Shown here: one piece after another, positions 1-8,144 of the stretch | How positions within the stretch are numbered: the first letter of the stretch is position 1 | Layout of the letters: each line of letters begins with the position of its first letter | DNA from: Sphingobacteriia bacterium | GTDB lineage: Bacteria; Bacteroidota; Bacteroidia; Chitinophagales; Chitinophagaceae | Direction of reading: 5' to 3' | Assembly: GCA_017304675.1 (NCBI GenBank) | Contig: JAFKLS010000020.1 | Coordinates: 196,724 to 260,723 of the forward strand | Length of the DNA stretch: 64,000 bases | Program-made: the position numbers and the translations under genes | The notes under the pieces: generated by a model | What the model saw: only the letters and a program-made list of their open reading frames with translations | Told to the model about the DNA's origin: nothing | Databases searched by the model: none

Positions 1-933
1 GCTGAAGCCAATGTAAAACTGGCCGAGTACCAGTTTTACGATTTGATTAGAACTTTAAAATATACCCTCAGATCAGATTTCTACAATATTTACTACCTGC
101 AGGAGTCTGCCAAAGTATATGCAAAAGAGATTGCCGCCCTACAGCAAATTGTTACGGCATTTAACCAGCAAAAAGATAAGGGATACATTGCTGAGAAAGA
201 GGTTATCCGTGTGCAGGCACAGTTATACAGTTTACAAAGCGAGTATAATGATTTGATTAACCAGATAAATGATACGCAAAGCGAACTAAGGTTAATACTA
301 CAGGTTAAACCTGCCTATATTAATCCCGTTCCGGATTTAAAGAATGTTGAAGATTTAAACCCGCTTCAATATTCTTTAACTACATTAATTGATACTGCTT
401 ATAAAAACCGGACCGATCTTCAGATTGCCAAACAAACTACCAATATCAGCAAACTTAATTTAAACTACCAGAAATCACTTGCAGTACCTGATTTAACTGC
501 AGGCCTATCCTACCAAAAATATGGCGGGTATGTAGAGAGCTTTCAGTCTGCAAGCATTGCTATGGACCTTCCTTTTTTTAACCGTAACCAGGGTAATATC
601 AAATCTGCAAAATCTGTTATCGATATGAATGCGGCTTCACAGAAAAGTGTAGAAGCCTCTGTGGAAGAGCAGGTGTTCAGGGCAGTACAAAAAAGTATTG
701 ATAATGAAAAAATGTATAAGCTGATCGATAGTAAATTCCCGAAAGATTTTGAACGCCTGTTGAATGAAGTGCTGATCAACTATCAGAAAAGAAATATCGG
801 GTTATTGGATTTTCTCGACTTCTATGATTCCTATAAACAAAACACCCTTCAGTTAAACAATATACAATACAACAGGGTGCAGGCTTTTGAAGATCTTAAT
901 TTCTATACCGGTACCACTTTTTTCAATAAATAA
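1..933 (+). CDS. TolC-family outer membrane efflux protein (5' truncated)
   Basis: The reading frame is already open at base 1, so the true start lies outside the window and about 310 C-terminal residues are visible. The protein is rich in long amphipathic helices with Gln, Lys and Leu heptad-like spacing, as in the periplasmic helical barrel of outer membrane efflux proteins (OEP/CzcC/CusC type). The second repeat half contains the usual short beta-strand segment around GLSYQKYGGY and LPFFNRNQG. It lies 15 bases before the adaptor gene and is the first visible member of a TolC-adaptor-RND operon, so it should be the outer membrane exit duct for metal ions. The N-terminal signal cannot be checked. 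Confidence 0.9.
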   Translation, partial: AEANVKLAEYQFYDLIRTLKYTLRSDFYNIYYLQESAKVYAKEIAALQQIVTAFNQQKDKGYIAEKEVIRVQAQLYSLQSEYNDLINQINDTQSELRLILQVKPAYINPVPDLKNVEDLNPLQYSLTTLIDTAYKNRTDLQIAKQTTNISKLNLNYQKSLAVPDLTAGLSYQKYGGYVESFQSASIAMDLPFFNRNQGNIKSAKSVIDMNAASQKSVEASVEEQVFRAVQKSIDNEKMYKLIDSKFPKDFERLLNEVLINYQKRNIGLLDFLDFYDSYKQNTLQLNNIQYNRVQAFEDLNFYTGTTFFNK

Positions 934-948
934 TTCAAACTTAATATA

Positions 949-2055
949 ATGAACATGACTAAATATTCTTTCAAATCAATAGCTGCCTTATTATTGTTTT
1001 CAGGAGCAATAACCCTGCAGAGCTGCACACACGAAACCAAAAAAAGCGATGAAAAGGCCAAATATGTTATTGCCGATTCATTGCTTAAAACAATCAACAT
1101 AGATACTGTTAATATCTGCCCGTTTGTAAATGCCATTACATTAACAGGCAGTGTAGATTTTGATCAGGATCACCAGGTAAGCATTTTCCCGCTGGTAAGT
1201 GGTAATGTGCAGGATATTAAAGTACAACTGGGCGATTATGTTACCACAGGCCAAACACTTGCAGTTATTAAAAGTAGTGAGATGGCCGGTTACAGCAACA
1301 ACCTCATTATTGCAGAAACCAATGTAACGGCCACTAAAAAACAATTGGATGCCGCTGAAGATTTGTTTAAGAGCGGGCTGTCTTCCCAGTTAGATGTAAC
1401 CAGTGCGCAGGTAAACTACCAGCAGGCATTGGCCCAGTTAGAGATGGTGAAAAGGGTTTTAAAAATAAACGGTAATAATACACAGGGAGACTACATAGTG
1501 AAATCGCCTATCAGTGGCTTTGTGGTGCAAAAAAATGTAACCAATAATACTTCTATCCGTGCAGACAACGGAACCAATATGTTCACCATATCTGATTTAA
1601 AAAATGTATGGATACAGGCCAATGTATACGAATCTAATATTAGCAAAATACGCTTGGGTGAACCTGTAGATGTAACCACTTTAGCTTATCCTGATAAAGT
1701 ATTTCATGGAAAAGTTGATAAAATAGTAAATGTGCTCGACCCCTCTAACAAAGTAATGAAAGTAAGAATTGTGATCCCTAATCCTGATTTTGCACTGAAG
1801 CCACAAATGTTTGCAAGAGTTACAGTTACTGAAAAAGAAAACAAGCAGGCCATCTGTATTTCTTCCAAAGCATTGATATTTGATAATAGCCGCTATTATG
1901 TGTTGGTATATAAAGGAAAGGGCGAGGCCGATATTACACCGGTGGAAGTAATGGGCACTCTCGGAGATAAAACCTATTTATCATCTGGCGTTAAACAAGG
2001 AGACAGGATAATTGCATCTGAGGCCAACCTTATTTACGATGCACTTAACAATTAG
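949..2055 (+). CDS. RND efflux periplasmic adaptor lipoprotein (HlyD/CusB/CzcB family)
   Basis: The 368-residue protein starts with a lipoprotein signal whose lipobox ends at Cys26 (ITLQSC), so it is probably anchored in a membrane facing the periplasm. A biotinyl-lipoyl-like half (GNVQDIKVQLGDYVTTGQ) is followed by a helical hairpin at about residues 125-170, the second lipoyl half (VKSPISGFVVQKNV) and beta-barrel and membrane-proximal domains. This is the membrane-fusion-protein order. It bridges the upstream TolC protein and the RND pump encoded 23 bases downstream. Met3 is an alternative start. No His-rich metal-binding N-terminus is seen. Confidence 0.93.
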   Translation: MNMTKYSFKSIAALLLFSGAITLQSCTHETKKSDEKAKYVIADSLLKTINIDTVNICPFVNAITLTGSVDFDQDHQVSIFPLVSGNVQDIKVQLGDYVTTGQTLAVIKSSEMAGYSNNLIIAETNVTATKKQLDAAEDLFKSGLSSQLDVTSAQVNYQQALAQLEMVKRVLKINGNNTQGDYIVKSPISGFVVQKNVTNNTSIRADNGTNMFTISDLKNVWIQANVYESNISKIRLGEPVDVTTLAYPDKVFHGKVDKIVNVLDPSNKVMKVRIVIPNPDFALKPQMFARVTVTEKENKQAICISSKALIFDNSRYYVLVYKGKGEADITPVEVMGTLGDKTYLSSGVKQGDRIIASEANLIYDALNN

Positions 2056-2078
2056 TTTTTACTTCCTAAATTATTATC

Positions 2079-5000
2079 ATGATCAAGTTCTTAAAAAGCG
2101 TCATAGCGTTTTCGCTAAAAAATAAATATTTTGTTCTTATCTCCTCATTAGTCTTAATAGTGTCAGGCGTAATCGTTTTTAAAGATATGCCCATTGAGGC
2201 TTTCCCGGATGTTACCAATACAGAGATAAGTATCATTACACAATGGCCGGGCAGAAGTGCAGAAGAAGTAGAAAAATTTGTAACCATACCGATAGAGATA
2301 GCCATGAACCCGGTACAACACAAGATCAGTTTAAGATCTACTTCCATTTTCGGGCTATCTTATGTAAAACTTATTTTCGACGATGAAACCAAAGACCCTC
2401 AGGCAAGGCAGCAGGTAATGAACTTATTGCAAAACGCCAATCTGCCAAGCGGTTTACAACCTTCTGTACAACCGCCAACGGGGCCTACCGGCGAAATATT
2501 CAGGTATTCTCTAAGAAGCAAAGTAAGAGATGTAAGAGAATTAAAAACCATACAGGACTGGGTGGTTGACAGAAGATTAAGGGCCGTTCCGGGCGTAGGA
2601 GATATTGTAAGCTTTGGTGGTAAAACAAAGTCCTACGAAATAAAAGTAAATCCGGAAAAACTCACTTCTTTAGGCATTACACCCTTAGATGTATTTACGG
2701 CTGTACAGAAAACAAATATTAATATCGGCGGAGATATCATCATTCAAAACAACCAGGCCTATGTGGTAAGAGGTATTGGTTTATTGAACGATATTAATGA
2801 GATCAGGAATATCGTTATCATGAACAATAACGGTGTGCCTGTTTTAGTAAAAGACGTAGCAGAAGTAGAAATTTCAAACGTACCAAGGCTGGGCTGGGTA
2901 GCCCGGGCAGACGGCTTGAAAGATGCAAAAGGCAACAGAACAATAACAGATGAGCCAGACGTAGTGGAAGCCATTGTATTAATGCGTAAAGGCGAAAATC
3001 CATCAAGGGTGGTAGAATCTGTTAAAAAACAAGTTGAAAAGTTAAACAGTGTAGTATTGCCTGCCGATACTAAAATTGTTCCCTATTACGACCGGTCTGA
3101 CCTGATTGAATATGCCACACATACCGTATTACATAACCTGATTGAAGGTATTCTATTGGTTACTTTACTGGTATCGTTATTCATGTTCAATTGGCGAACC
3201 ACCCTTATTGTTTCCATCATCATACCAATGGCATTATTGTTTGCATTTATTTGTTTAAACCTGATGGGTATGAGCGCCAATTTGCTTTCATTAGGTGCTG
3301 TTGATTTTGGGATTATCATAGACGGAGCAGTGGTAATGGTAGAAGGTATGTTTGTACTGCTTGATCATAAGGCCAAAGAAGTGGGTATGGATCGCTTTAA
3401 TAAAATTGCCAAACTGGGATTAATTAAAAACCAGGGAGCACAATTGGGTAAAGCTATCTTCTTCGCCAAAGTAATCATCATCACCGGTCTATTACCCATT
3501 TTCGCATTCCAGAAAGTAGAAGGTAAAATGTTCTCCCCTCTTGCATACACTTTGGGTTTTGCATTGTTAGGAGCATTAATTACTACGCTTACTTTGGTTC
3601 CTGTTTTAATTAGTTTGCTGCTTCGTAAAAATGTTCATGAAAAACACAACCCTTTTGTGCACCATTTAACGGGCATTATGCTGAAAGGATTCTCTTTCTG
3701 TTTCAAAAAGAGGAAAGTTGTTATTCCTATTGCCTTGCTGGCAATGGTATTAGGTATTTATTCCTTTAAATATTTAGGATCGGAGTTTTTACCTGAACTG
3801 AATGAAGGCTCTATCTGGTTGCGTATTCAAACACCTTATAGTATATCGTTAGATAAATCTGTTGAAATATCTACCAAAGCAAGGAAAATACTAATGGAAT
3901 TTCCGGAAGTGAAATATTGCGTATCGCAAACAGGAAGGCCCGATGATGGTACAGATGTGGCGGGCTTTTACAATAACGAGTTTTCTGTAATGCTTTATCC
4001 TGAATCTGACTGGAACCCACACATCAGCAAAGAAGATCTCATAGATCAAATGAATAAAAAACTCTCCATATTACCCGGTGTGAATTTAAATTTCTCACAG
4101 CCTATTATGGATAACGTGGAAGAAGCTGTATCTGGTGTAAAAGGTTCCATTTGCGTAAAAGTGTATGGTGATTCTTTGAACTATATGGAAGATAAAATTC
4201 ACGATGTATTCGAAATACTGAAAGATGTACGAGGCATTGAAGATTTAGGTGAGATACATAATATAGGCCAGCCTGAATTAGATATTAACCTTAACCAGCA
4301 AAAAATGGCGCAGTACGGAGTGGCAACAGCCGATGCCAATTCAGTGATCTCCATGGCCATTGGCGGCGCTGCAGCCTCTACCCTATATGAGGGTATCAGA
4401 ACCTTCGATATAAGGGTACGCCTTCCGCAAGATTTCAGGAAAACACCTGAAGATATTGGTAACTTGTTGGTTCCAACCATGACTGGTTCAAAAGTTCCAA
4501 TTAAAGAAATCGCATCCATAACGCAAAAAACAGGGCCTTGTTTAATATTCAGAGATGATAATGAACGATATTCTGCTTTGAAATTCTCTGTAAGAGGCAG
4601 AGATATGGGTAGCACCATTGCCGAAGCACAGGAAAGAGTAAATGCTAAGGTTAACCTTAAAAGAGGTTATACCATGGCATGGCAAGGCGATTTTGAAAAC
4701 CAGAAAAGAGCTGAAAGAAGGTTAACACAGGTTGTTCCTATAAGTTTGGCATTAATCTTTTTGTTACTCTTTGCCATGTTTGGCAACTTAAAAGATGCCG
4801 GATTGGTTTTCCTGAATGTTCCTTTTGCCATTGTAGGGGGCTTGGTTGCATTGCATGTAACGGGTACCAATTTCAGCATTTCGGCGGGTATCGGTTTTAT
4901 TGCCCTATTTGGCATCTGTATTCAAGACGGAGTTTTGCTGATCACGGTTTTTAAACAAAATCTTGAAAAAATAAAAGGGCAAAGCAACTCACTATACAGC

Positions 5001-5255
5001 GCCATTAAATTGGGGGTTAACTCACGGATAAGACCTGTAATGATGACTGCATTAATGGCTGCCATCGGCTTATTCCCCGCTGCCATTTCACATGGTATAG
5101 GATCTGAAAGTTCAAGGCCTTTAGCCAGAGTGGTAATAGGTGGTATCTTATGTGCCATGATTTTTTCACTTTGGGTATTTCCGCTCATCTTTAACTGGGC
5201 CTATCGCAATGTTGATAAGAAACATGCCGAGCCTGTTACAGACGATAAAATGTAA
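2079..5255 (+). CDS. Heavy-metal efflux RND transporter, CzcA-like
   Basis: The 1058-residue protein has the RND layout: TM1 near residues 13-30, a large periplasmic loop, TM2-6, a second loop and TM7-12. In TM4 the proton-relay acids fall at D409, D415 and E422, with the same spacing as D402, D408 and E415 described for CzcA, which marks the heavy-metal (HME) branch. The porter-domain motif SQTGRPDDGTD resembles divalent-cation pumps of the CzcA/CnrA type more than copper pumps. It should export metal ions through the adaptor and TolC proteins encoded just upstream. The substrate (Co, Zn, Cd or Ni) is not settled by the sequence. Confidence 0.93.
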   Translation: MIKFLKSVIAFSLKNKYFVLISSLVLIVSGVIVFKDMPIEAFPDVTNTEISIITQWPGRSAEEVEKFVTIPIEIAMNPVQHKISLRSTSIFGLSYVKLIFDDETKDPQARQQVMNLLQNANLPSGLQPSVQPPTGPTGEIFRYSLRSKVRDVRELKTIQDWVVDRRLRAVPGVGDIVSFGGKTKSYEIKVNPEKLTSLGITPLDVFTAVQKTNINIGGDIIIQNNQAYVVRGIGLLNDINEIRNIVIMNNNGVPVLVKDVAEVEISNVPRLGWVARADGLKDAKGNRTITDEPDVVEAIVLMRKGENPSRVVESVKKQVEKLNSVVLPADTKIVPYYDRSDLIEYATHTVLHNLIEGILLVTLLVSLFMFNWRTTLIVSIIIPMALLFAFICLNLMGMSANLLSLGAVDFGIIIDGAVVMVEGMFVLLDHKAKEVGMDRFNKIAKLGLIKNQGAQLGKAIFFAKVIIITGLLPIFAFQKVEGKMFSPLAYTLGFALLGALITTLTLVPVLISLLLRKNVHEKHNPFVHHLTGIMLKGFSFCFKKRKVVIPIALLAMVLGIYSFKYLGSEFLPELNEGSIWLRIQTPYSISLDKSVEISTKARKILMEFPEVKYCVSQTGRPDDGTDVAGFYNNEFSVMLYPESDWNPHISKEDLIDQMNKKLSILPGVNLNFSQPIMDNVEEAVSGVKGSICVKVYGDSLNYMEDKIHDVFEILKDVRGIEDLGEIHNIGQPELDINLNQQKMAQYGVATADANSVISMAIGGAAASTLYEGIRTFDIRVRLPQDFRKTPEDIGNLLVPTMTGSKVPIKEIASITQKTGPCLIFRDDNERYSALKFSVRGRDMGSTIAEAQERVNAKVNLKRGYTMAWQGDFENQKRAERRLTQVVPISLALIFLLLFAMFGNLKDAGLVFLNVPFAIVGGLVALHVTGTNFSISAGIGFIALFGICIQDGVLLITVFKQNLEKIKGQSNSLYSAIKLGVNSRIRPVMMTALMAAIGLFPAAISHGIGSESSRPLARVVIGGILCAMIFSLWVFPLIFNWAYRNVDKKHAEPVTDDKM

Positions 5256-5269
5256 ACTCATTTCACATA

Positions 5270-5316
5270 CCTATACAAAAAGAAGCAGCCATAATAGCTG
5301 CTTCTTTTTGTATAGG
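5270..5316. terminator. Strong hairpin terminator after the RND operon
   Basis: A perfect 20-bp stem (5270-5289 with 5297-5316) encloses a 7-nt loop 15 bases after the czcA-like stop codon. The stem includes an A5/T5 tract, so the hairpin can end transcription in either direction. It separates the efflux operon from the two-component system. Confidence 0.85.
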
Positions 5317-5434
5317 CGAGTTGCGAATAATATGTTTTGCCAATTTCATTACTGGTTACACATCATTTTCATGAAAAGAAACTTCTACACATGCAATTGA
5401 TATTTGAGCTTACTTTTACACAATCATTAATAGC

Positions 5435-6121
5435 ATGTTACAGATTTTATTGATAGAAGATGATGCACGAATTGCAGAGCTTACCAAGAAAGGGCTGGAA
5501 GAACAGGGCTTTGCTGTAACGCTAGCTTACGATGGTTTGCTTGGCAGGAAAATAGCCATAACCAATACTTTCGATATTATTATTACCGACATCATCCTCC
5601 CTAATATAAGCGGGCTCGACCTATGCAAAGAGATCAGAAGCCTCAAACCATCTATTCCCATCATCATGCTAACAGCATTGGGCGCTACTGACGATAAGAT
5701 AGAAGGCTTTGATGCCGGTGCCGATGATTATCTGGTAAAGCCTTTTGAGCTGCGGGAGTTGGTAGTTCGCATCCGTGCACTATTAAAACGCACAGCCAGC
5801 AACAGTACAAATGCTTTCGGGTTTCTTTTGAAATATGATGATATTGAAATGAACCTGCATACTAAAATTGTAAAACGCAACGGCAAAGAAATAGCACTTA
5901 CTCCCAAAGAATTGAAGCTGCTGGAATATATGCTTAAAAACCCCGAAAGGGTATTGAGCAGAACCGAGATTGCCGAAAAAGTTTGGGAAACCACGTTTGA
6001 TACAGGTACCAATTTTATTGATGTGTATATTAATTATTTGAGGAAAAAAATAGATAAGGATTTTTCAGCAAAACTTATTCATACCAAACCTGGCCTGGGT
6101 TTTATTCTTAAAAAGAGTTAA
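5435..6121 (+). CDS. OmpR/PhoB-family response regulator
   Basis: The 228-residue protein has a receiver domain with the acidic pocket in LLIEDDARI, phospho-acceptor D52 in IITDIILP, the T of MLTALG and K in LVKPFE. A winged-helix DNA-binding domain follows (about residues 125-225, KELKLLEYMLKNPERVLSR and FIDVYINYLRKKID). It is complete and normal in length. The histidine kinase starts 2 bases after its stop, so the pair is co-transcribed. Its position directly after the metal-efflux operon suggests, but does not prove, a CusR/CzcR-like role. The mgtA operon downstream is the other possible target. Confidence 0.93.
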   Translation: MLQILLIEDDARIAELTKKGLEEQGFAVTLAYDGLLGRKIAITNTFDIIITDIILPNISGLDLCKEIRSLKPSIPIIMLTALGATDDKIEGFDAGADDYLVKPFELRELVVRIRALLKRTASNSTNAFGFLLKYDDIEMNLHTKIVKRNGKEIALTPKELKLLEYMLKNPERVLSRTEIAEKVWETTFDTGTNFIDVYINYLRKKIDKDFSAKLIHTKPGLGFILKKS

Positions 6122-6123
6122 CC

Positions 6124-7512
6124 ATGCAAATAAAAACAAGGCTTACCATATTGTTTACCATACTTGTGGCAACATTGTTACTGGTATTTGCATTAACTAT
6201 TTACTATACATCGTCTAAAACAAGGGAAGAAGAATATTTTAAGCGGTTAAAGCAGCAGGCTTCTATTAAAGCCAGCTTACTGTTTGATAGCAAGATTGCC
6301 CCCAATGTGCTGCAAACCATTTACAAGAAATCCAACAATACCCTTTTTCTGGAAGAAGTGGCCATTTACGATACATCGTTTCATTTATTGTACCACGATG
6401 CCGTTGATATTGATAAAGTGAAAGAAACCCGGCCATTGATAGACAGCATCATTTCATTAAAAGAAATCAATTTTTATATAAAAGAATTGCAGGTAGTAGG
6501 CATTTTATATGAACACAACGGAACCCCTTATATTATAACGGCAGCAGCAATAGATAACTTTGGCTATGCCAAGCTATCTAAACTAAAAAACACTTTGCTT
6601 GCCGCATTTGCCATTGCAATTGTTATCACTTTTTTTGTAGGGTTATTCTTAGCCCGGCAGGCATTGCAGCCCTTTGCCAAAATTGTAAATAAAGTAAAAA
6701 ATATAACTGCCAGGAACCTGGATCTGAGGATTGATGAGGGAAACAGAAAAGATGAAGTGGCTGCTTTGGCCATAACCTTTAATGAAATGCTCAACAGGCT
6801 GGAAGAGTCTTTTGATGCACAGAAACAATTTGTTTCCAACATTTCCCATGAGCTTAGAACGCCATTAACTGCAATGCTTGCAGAGTTGCAATTAATGGCT
6901 CAAAAAACAAGAAGCATAGAAGAATACAGGCTCGCCAATCAGCACCTTATTTTAGATACCCAAAAACTGATACGCCTCTCTAACAGTTTACTCGATTTTG
7001 CAAAAGCGAACTACGATACCGGACAAATTGCTTTTAAAGAGTTAAGGATTGACGAGATATTACTCGATGCCCAGAAAGATGTACTGCATAACCAGGCCGG
7101 CCATACTGTAAAAATTGTTTTTGAAAAAGAAATTGAAGAAGATGATTATATTTCTTTAAAAGGAAACGAATACCTGTTGAAAACGGCTTTTATCAATTTA
7201 ATGGAAAACGGCTGCAAGTTCTCTGCCAACCACCAGAGCAGTGTTTTCATCAGCTATAATGATAAAAATACAATATTAAAGTTTACAGACGAAGGCATAG
7301 GCATTGCAGAAGAAGAACTGCAACATATTTTTGATCCCTTCTACCGGGGCAATAATAAAAAATTTGTAGATGGTAATGGCATTGGCCTTGCACTTACCAA
7401 ACGCATCATTCAAATTCATAACGGAAATATCTCGGTTAGCTCTGTGGTTAACAAAGGCACTACTTTCACAGTATCCCTCCCCCATTTATTCGTTCAAAGC
7501 GCTGCTTTCTAA
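6124..7512 (+). CDS. Sensor histidine kinase (CusS/CzcS-like)
   Basis: The 462-residue membrane kinase has TM1 at about residues 8-28, a periplasmic sensor region of roughly 125 residues, TM2 at about 157-178, a HAMP linker, a dimerisation box with phospho-acceptor H242 (ISHELRTPL), and an ATPase domain with N box (NLMENGCKFS), G1 box (DEGIGIAEEE) and G2 box (NGIGLAL). It is encoded 2 bases after its cognate response regulator. The size and architecture match metal-sensing kinases, but no diagnostic metal-binding motif is obvious in the sensor loop. Confidence 0.92.
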   Translation: MQIKTRLTILFTILVATLLLVFALTIYYTSSKTREEEYFKRLKQQASIKASLLFDSKIAPNVLQTIYKKSNNTLFLEEVAIYDTSFHLLYHDAVDIDKVKETRPLIDSIISLKEINFYIKELQVVGILYEHNGTPYIITAAAIDNFGYAKLSKLKNTLLAAFAIAIVITFFVGLFLARQALQPFAKIVNKVKNITARNLDLRIDEGNRKDEVAALAITFNEMLNRLEESFDAQKQFVSNISHELRTPLTAMLAELQLMAQKTRSIEEYRLANQHLILDTQKLIRLSNSLLDFAKANYDTGQIAFKELRIDEILLDAQKDVLHNQAGHTVKIVFEKEIEEDDYISLKGNEYLLKTAFINLMENGCKFSANHQSSVFISYNDKNTILKFTDEGIGIAEEELQHIFDPFYRGNNKKFVDGNGIGLALTKRIIQIHNGNISVSSVVNKGTTFTVSLPHLFVQSAAF

Positions 7513-7568
7513 TAAATTTCTAATAATATTCTATCTGTTCTCTAACAGCGTATTCTTTATAACAGCAC

Positions 7569-7576
7569 TACTTTTG
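7569..7576 (+). promoter_or_regulatory. Bacteroidota -7 promoter element for the mgtA operon
   Basis: TACTTTTG matches the consensus TAnnTTTG exactly. No convincing -33 TTG was found at the usual distance. Use of this element would place the transcript start near 7582 and give a leader of about 145 nt before the 67-residue ORF. Confidence 0.5.
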
Positions 7577-7616
7577 CACTGCGTTAAAGAAATACATATT
7601 TTTTAACAAAACAAAA

Positions 7617-7673
7617 ATGATGGATACACATCCTCCAAGTAGTAAACAAAATTATTCACAGGCCTGCTGTTAA
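7617..7673 (+). CDS. Putative 18-residue leader peptide of the mgtA operon
   Basis: A short ORF, MMDTHPPSSKQNYSQACC, lies about 35 nt downstream of the predicted transcript start and ends 3 nt before a stable hairpin. It carries consecutive Pro codons at positions 6-7, as in proline-sensitive leader peptides such as MgtL of Salmonella mgtA. Its last codons (7661-7668) could pair with 7700-7707, which competes with the inner part of the downstream hairpin. The layout resembles a translation-coupled leader, but expression is unproven and an ORF this short can arise by chance. Confidence 0.35.
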   Translation: MMDTHPPSSKQNYSQACC

Positions 7674-7676
7674 ATA

Positions 7677-7725
7677 GGTGCTTTGGTTAGCCCTGTTGAA
7701 GCAGAGGCTTTAAAACCTAAGTACC
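7677..7725 (+). promoter_or_regulatory. 49-nt leader hairpin abutting a start codon, candidate cis-regulator of mgtA operon
   Basis: Bases 7677-7688 pair with 7714-7725 (12 bp with one G-U and one mismatch). The inner arms 7689-7695 and 7702-7709 pair as 7 bp with a bulged A, around the loop TTGAAG. The 3' arm ends at the base before the ATG at 7726, so the fold would bury the initiation region. There is no T-run directly after it, so translational control is more likely than termination. It does not match the M-box magnesium riboswitch as far as I can recall that consensus. Confidence 0.5.
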
Positions 7726-7929
7726 ATGTTCAAATTCATTTTTTCACTTCACGGTGCTAAAACAAAACAAAAGCTTTATCAATTCCCTATGGGAGAAGAA
7801 GCTAATCCATTTATTGCCGCCAACCAAAAGGCAGCAGGTGCCGATCGTTTCTCTACCGCTCCTAAAGTGTACATGCCAAGGCATTATCTTTTAAAGAGCA
7901 GAAGAAATAAAAAACACATACTTGTTTAA
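7726..7929 (+). CDS. Small basic protein of unknown function in mgtA operon
   Basis: The 67-residue ORF starts at the ATG directly after the leader hairpin. The protein is basic, with the end LLKSRRNKKHILV, and has no clear membrane segment beyond a short hydrophobic N-terminus. I do not recognise a family. It lies 12 bases before a small membrane protein gene and 215 bases before mgtA, all on the same strand, so it may act in magnesium homeostasis or may itself be part of the regulatory leader. Coding status is moderately supported by spacing and frame only. Confidence 0.5.
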   Translation: MFKFIFSLHGAKTKQKLYQFPMGEEANPFIAANQKAAGADRFSTAPKVYMPRHYLLKSRRNKKHILV

Positions 7930-7941
7930 ACCAAATATTGT

Positions 7942-8139
7942 ATGAGAAAAAGAAATAACTGGTTACCGGCAATCATTATCATGATGATTATTGTTTATCT
8001 GGCCGATGCACTTGTAAATGAGCATAACGAGTCGTTCAGAATTATGTCGCTTGCAAAACAGATTACCATAGCAATGATCATCATGGTATTTGTATTATTC
8101 ATTCAGTTATTCATTCATAAACACAATTCTCAAAAATAA
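7942..8139 (+). CDS. Small two-TM membrane protein in mgtA operon
   Basis: The 65-residue protein has hydrophobic segments at about residues 9-24 and 41-58, joined by a short polar loop (NEHNESFR), with a basic N-terminus and His/Lys-rich C-terminus. It is encoded 5 bases before mgtA. Small membrane proteins that bind or stabilise MgtA-type pumps (MgtS, MgtR) are known in enterobacteria. There is no sequence resemblance to claim here, only position and topology. Confidence 0.65.
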   Translation: MRKRNNWLPAIIIMMIIVYLADALVNEHNESFRIMSLAKQITIAMIIMVFVLFIQLFIHKHNSQK

Positions 8140-8144
8140 CCAGC

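Noticed and set aside
5209..5400. Rightward 63-residue ORF overlapping the end of the czcA-like gene
   Set aside because: It runs through the terminator hairpin, overlaps the pump gene in another frame and has no protein-like composition.
7620..7725. M-box (ykoK) magnesium riboswitch before mgtA
   Set aside because: The sequence lacks the conserved GTTAGGTGAGGC and CTGCCC blocks as I know them, and the leader is too short for that fold.
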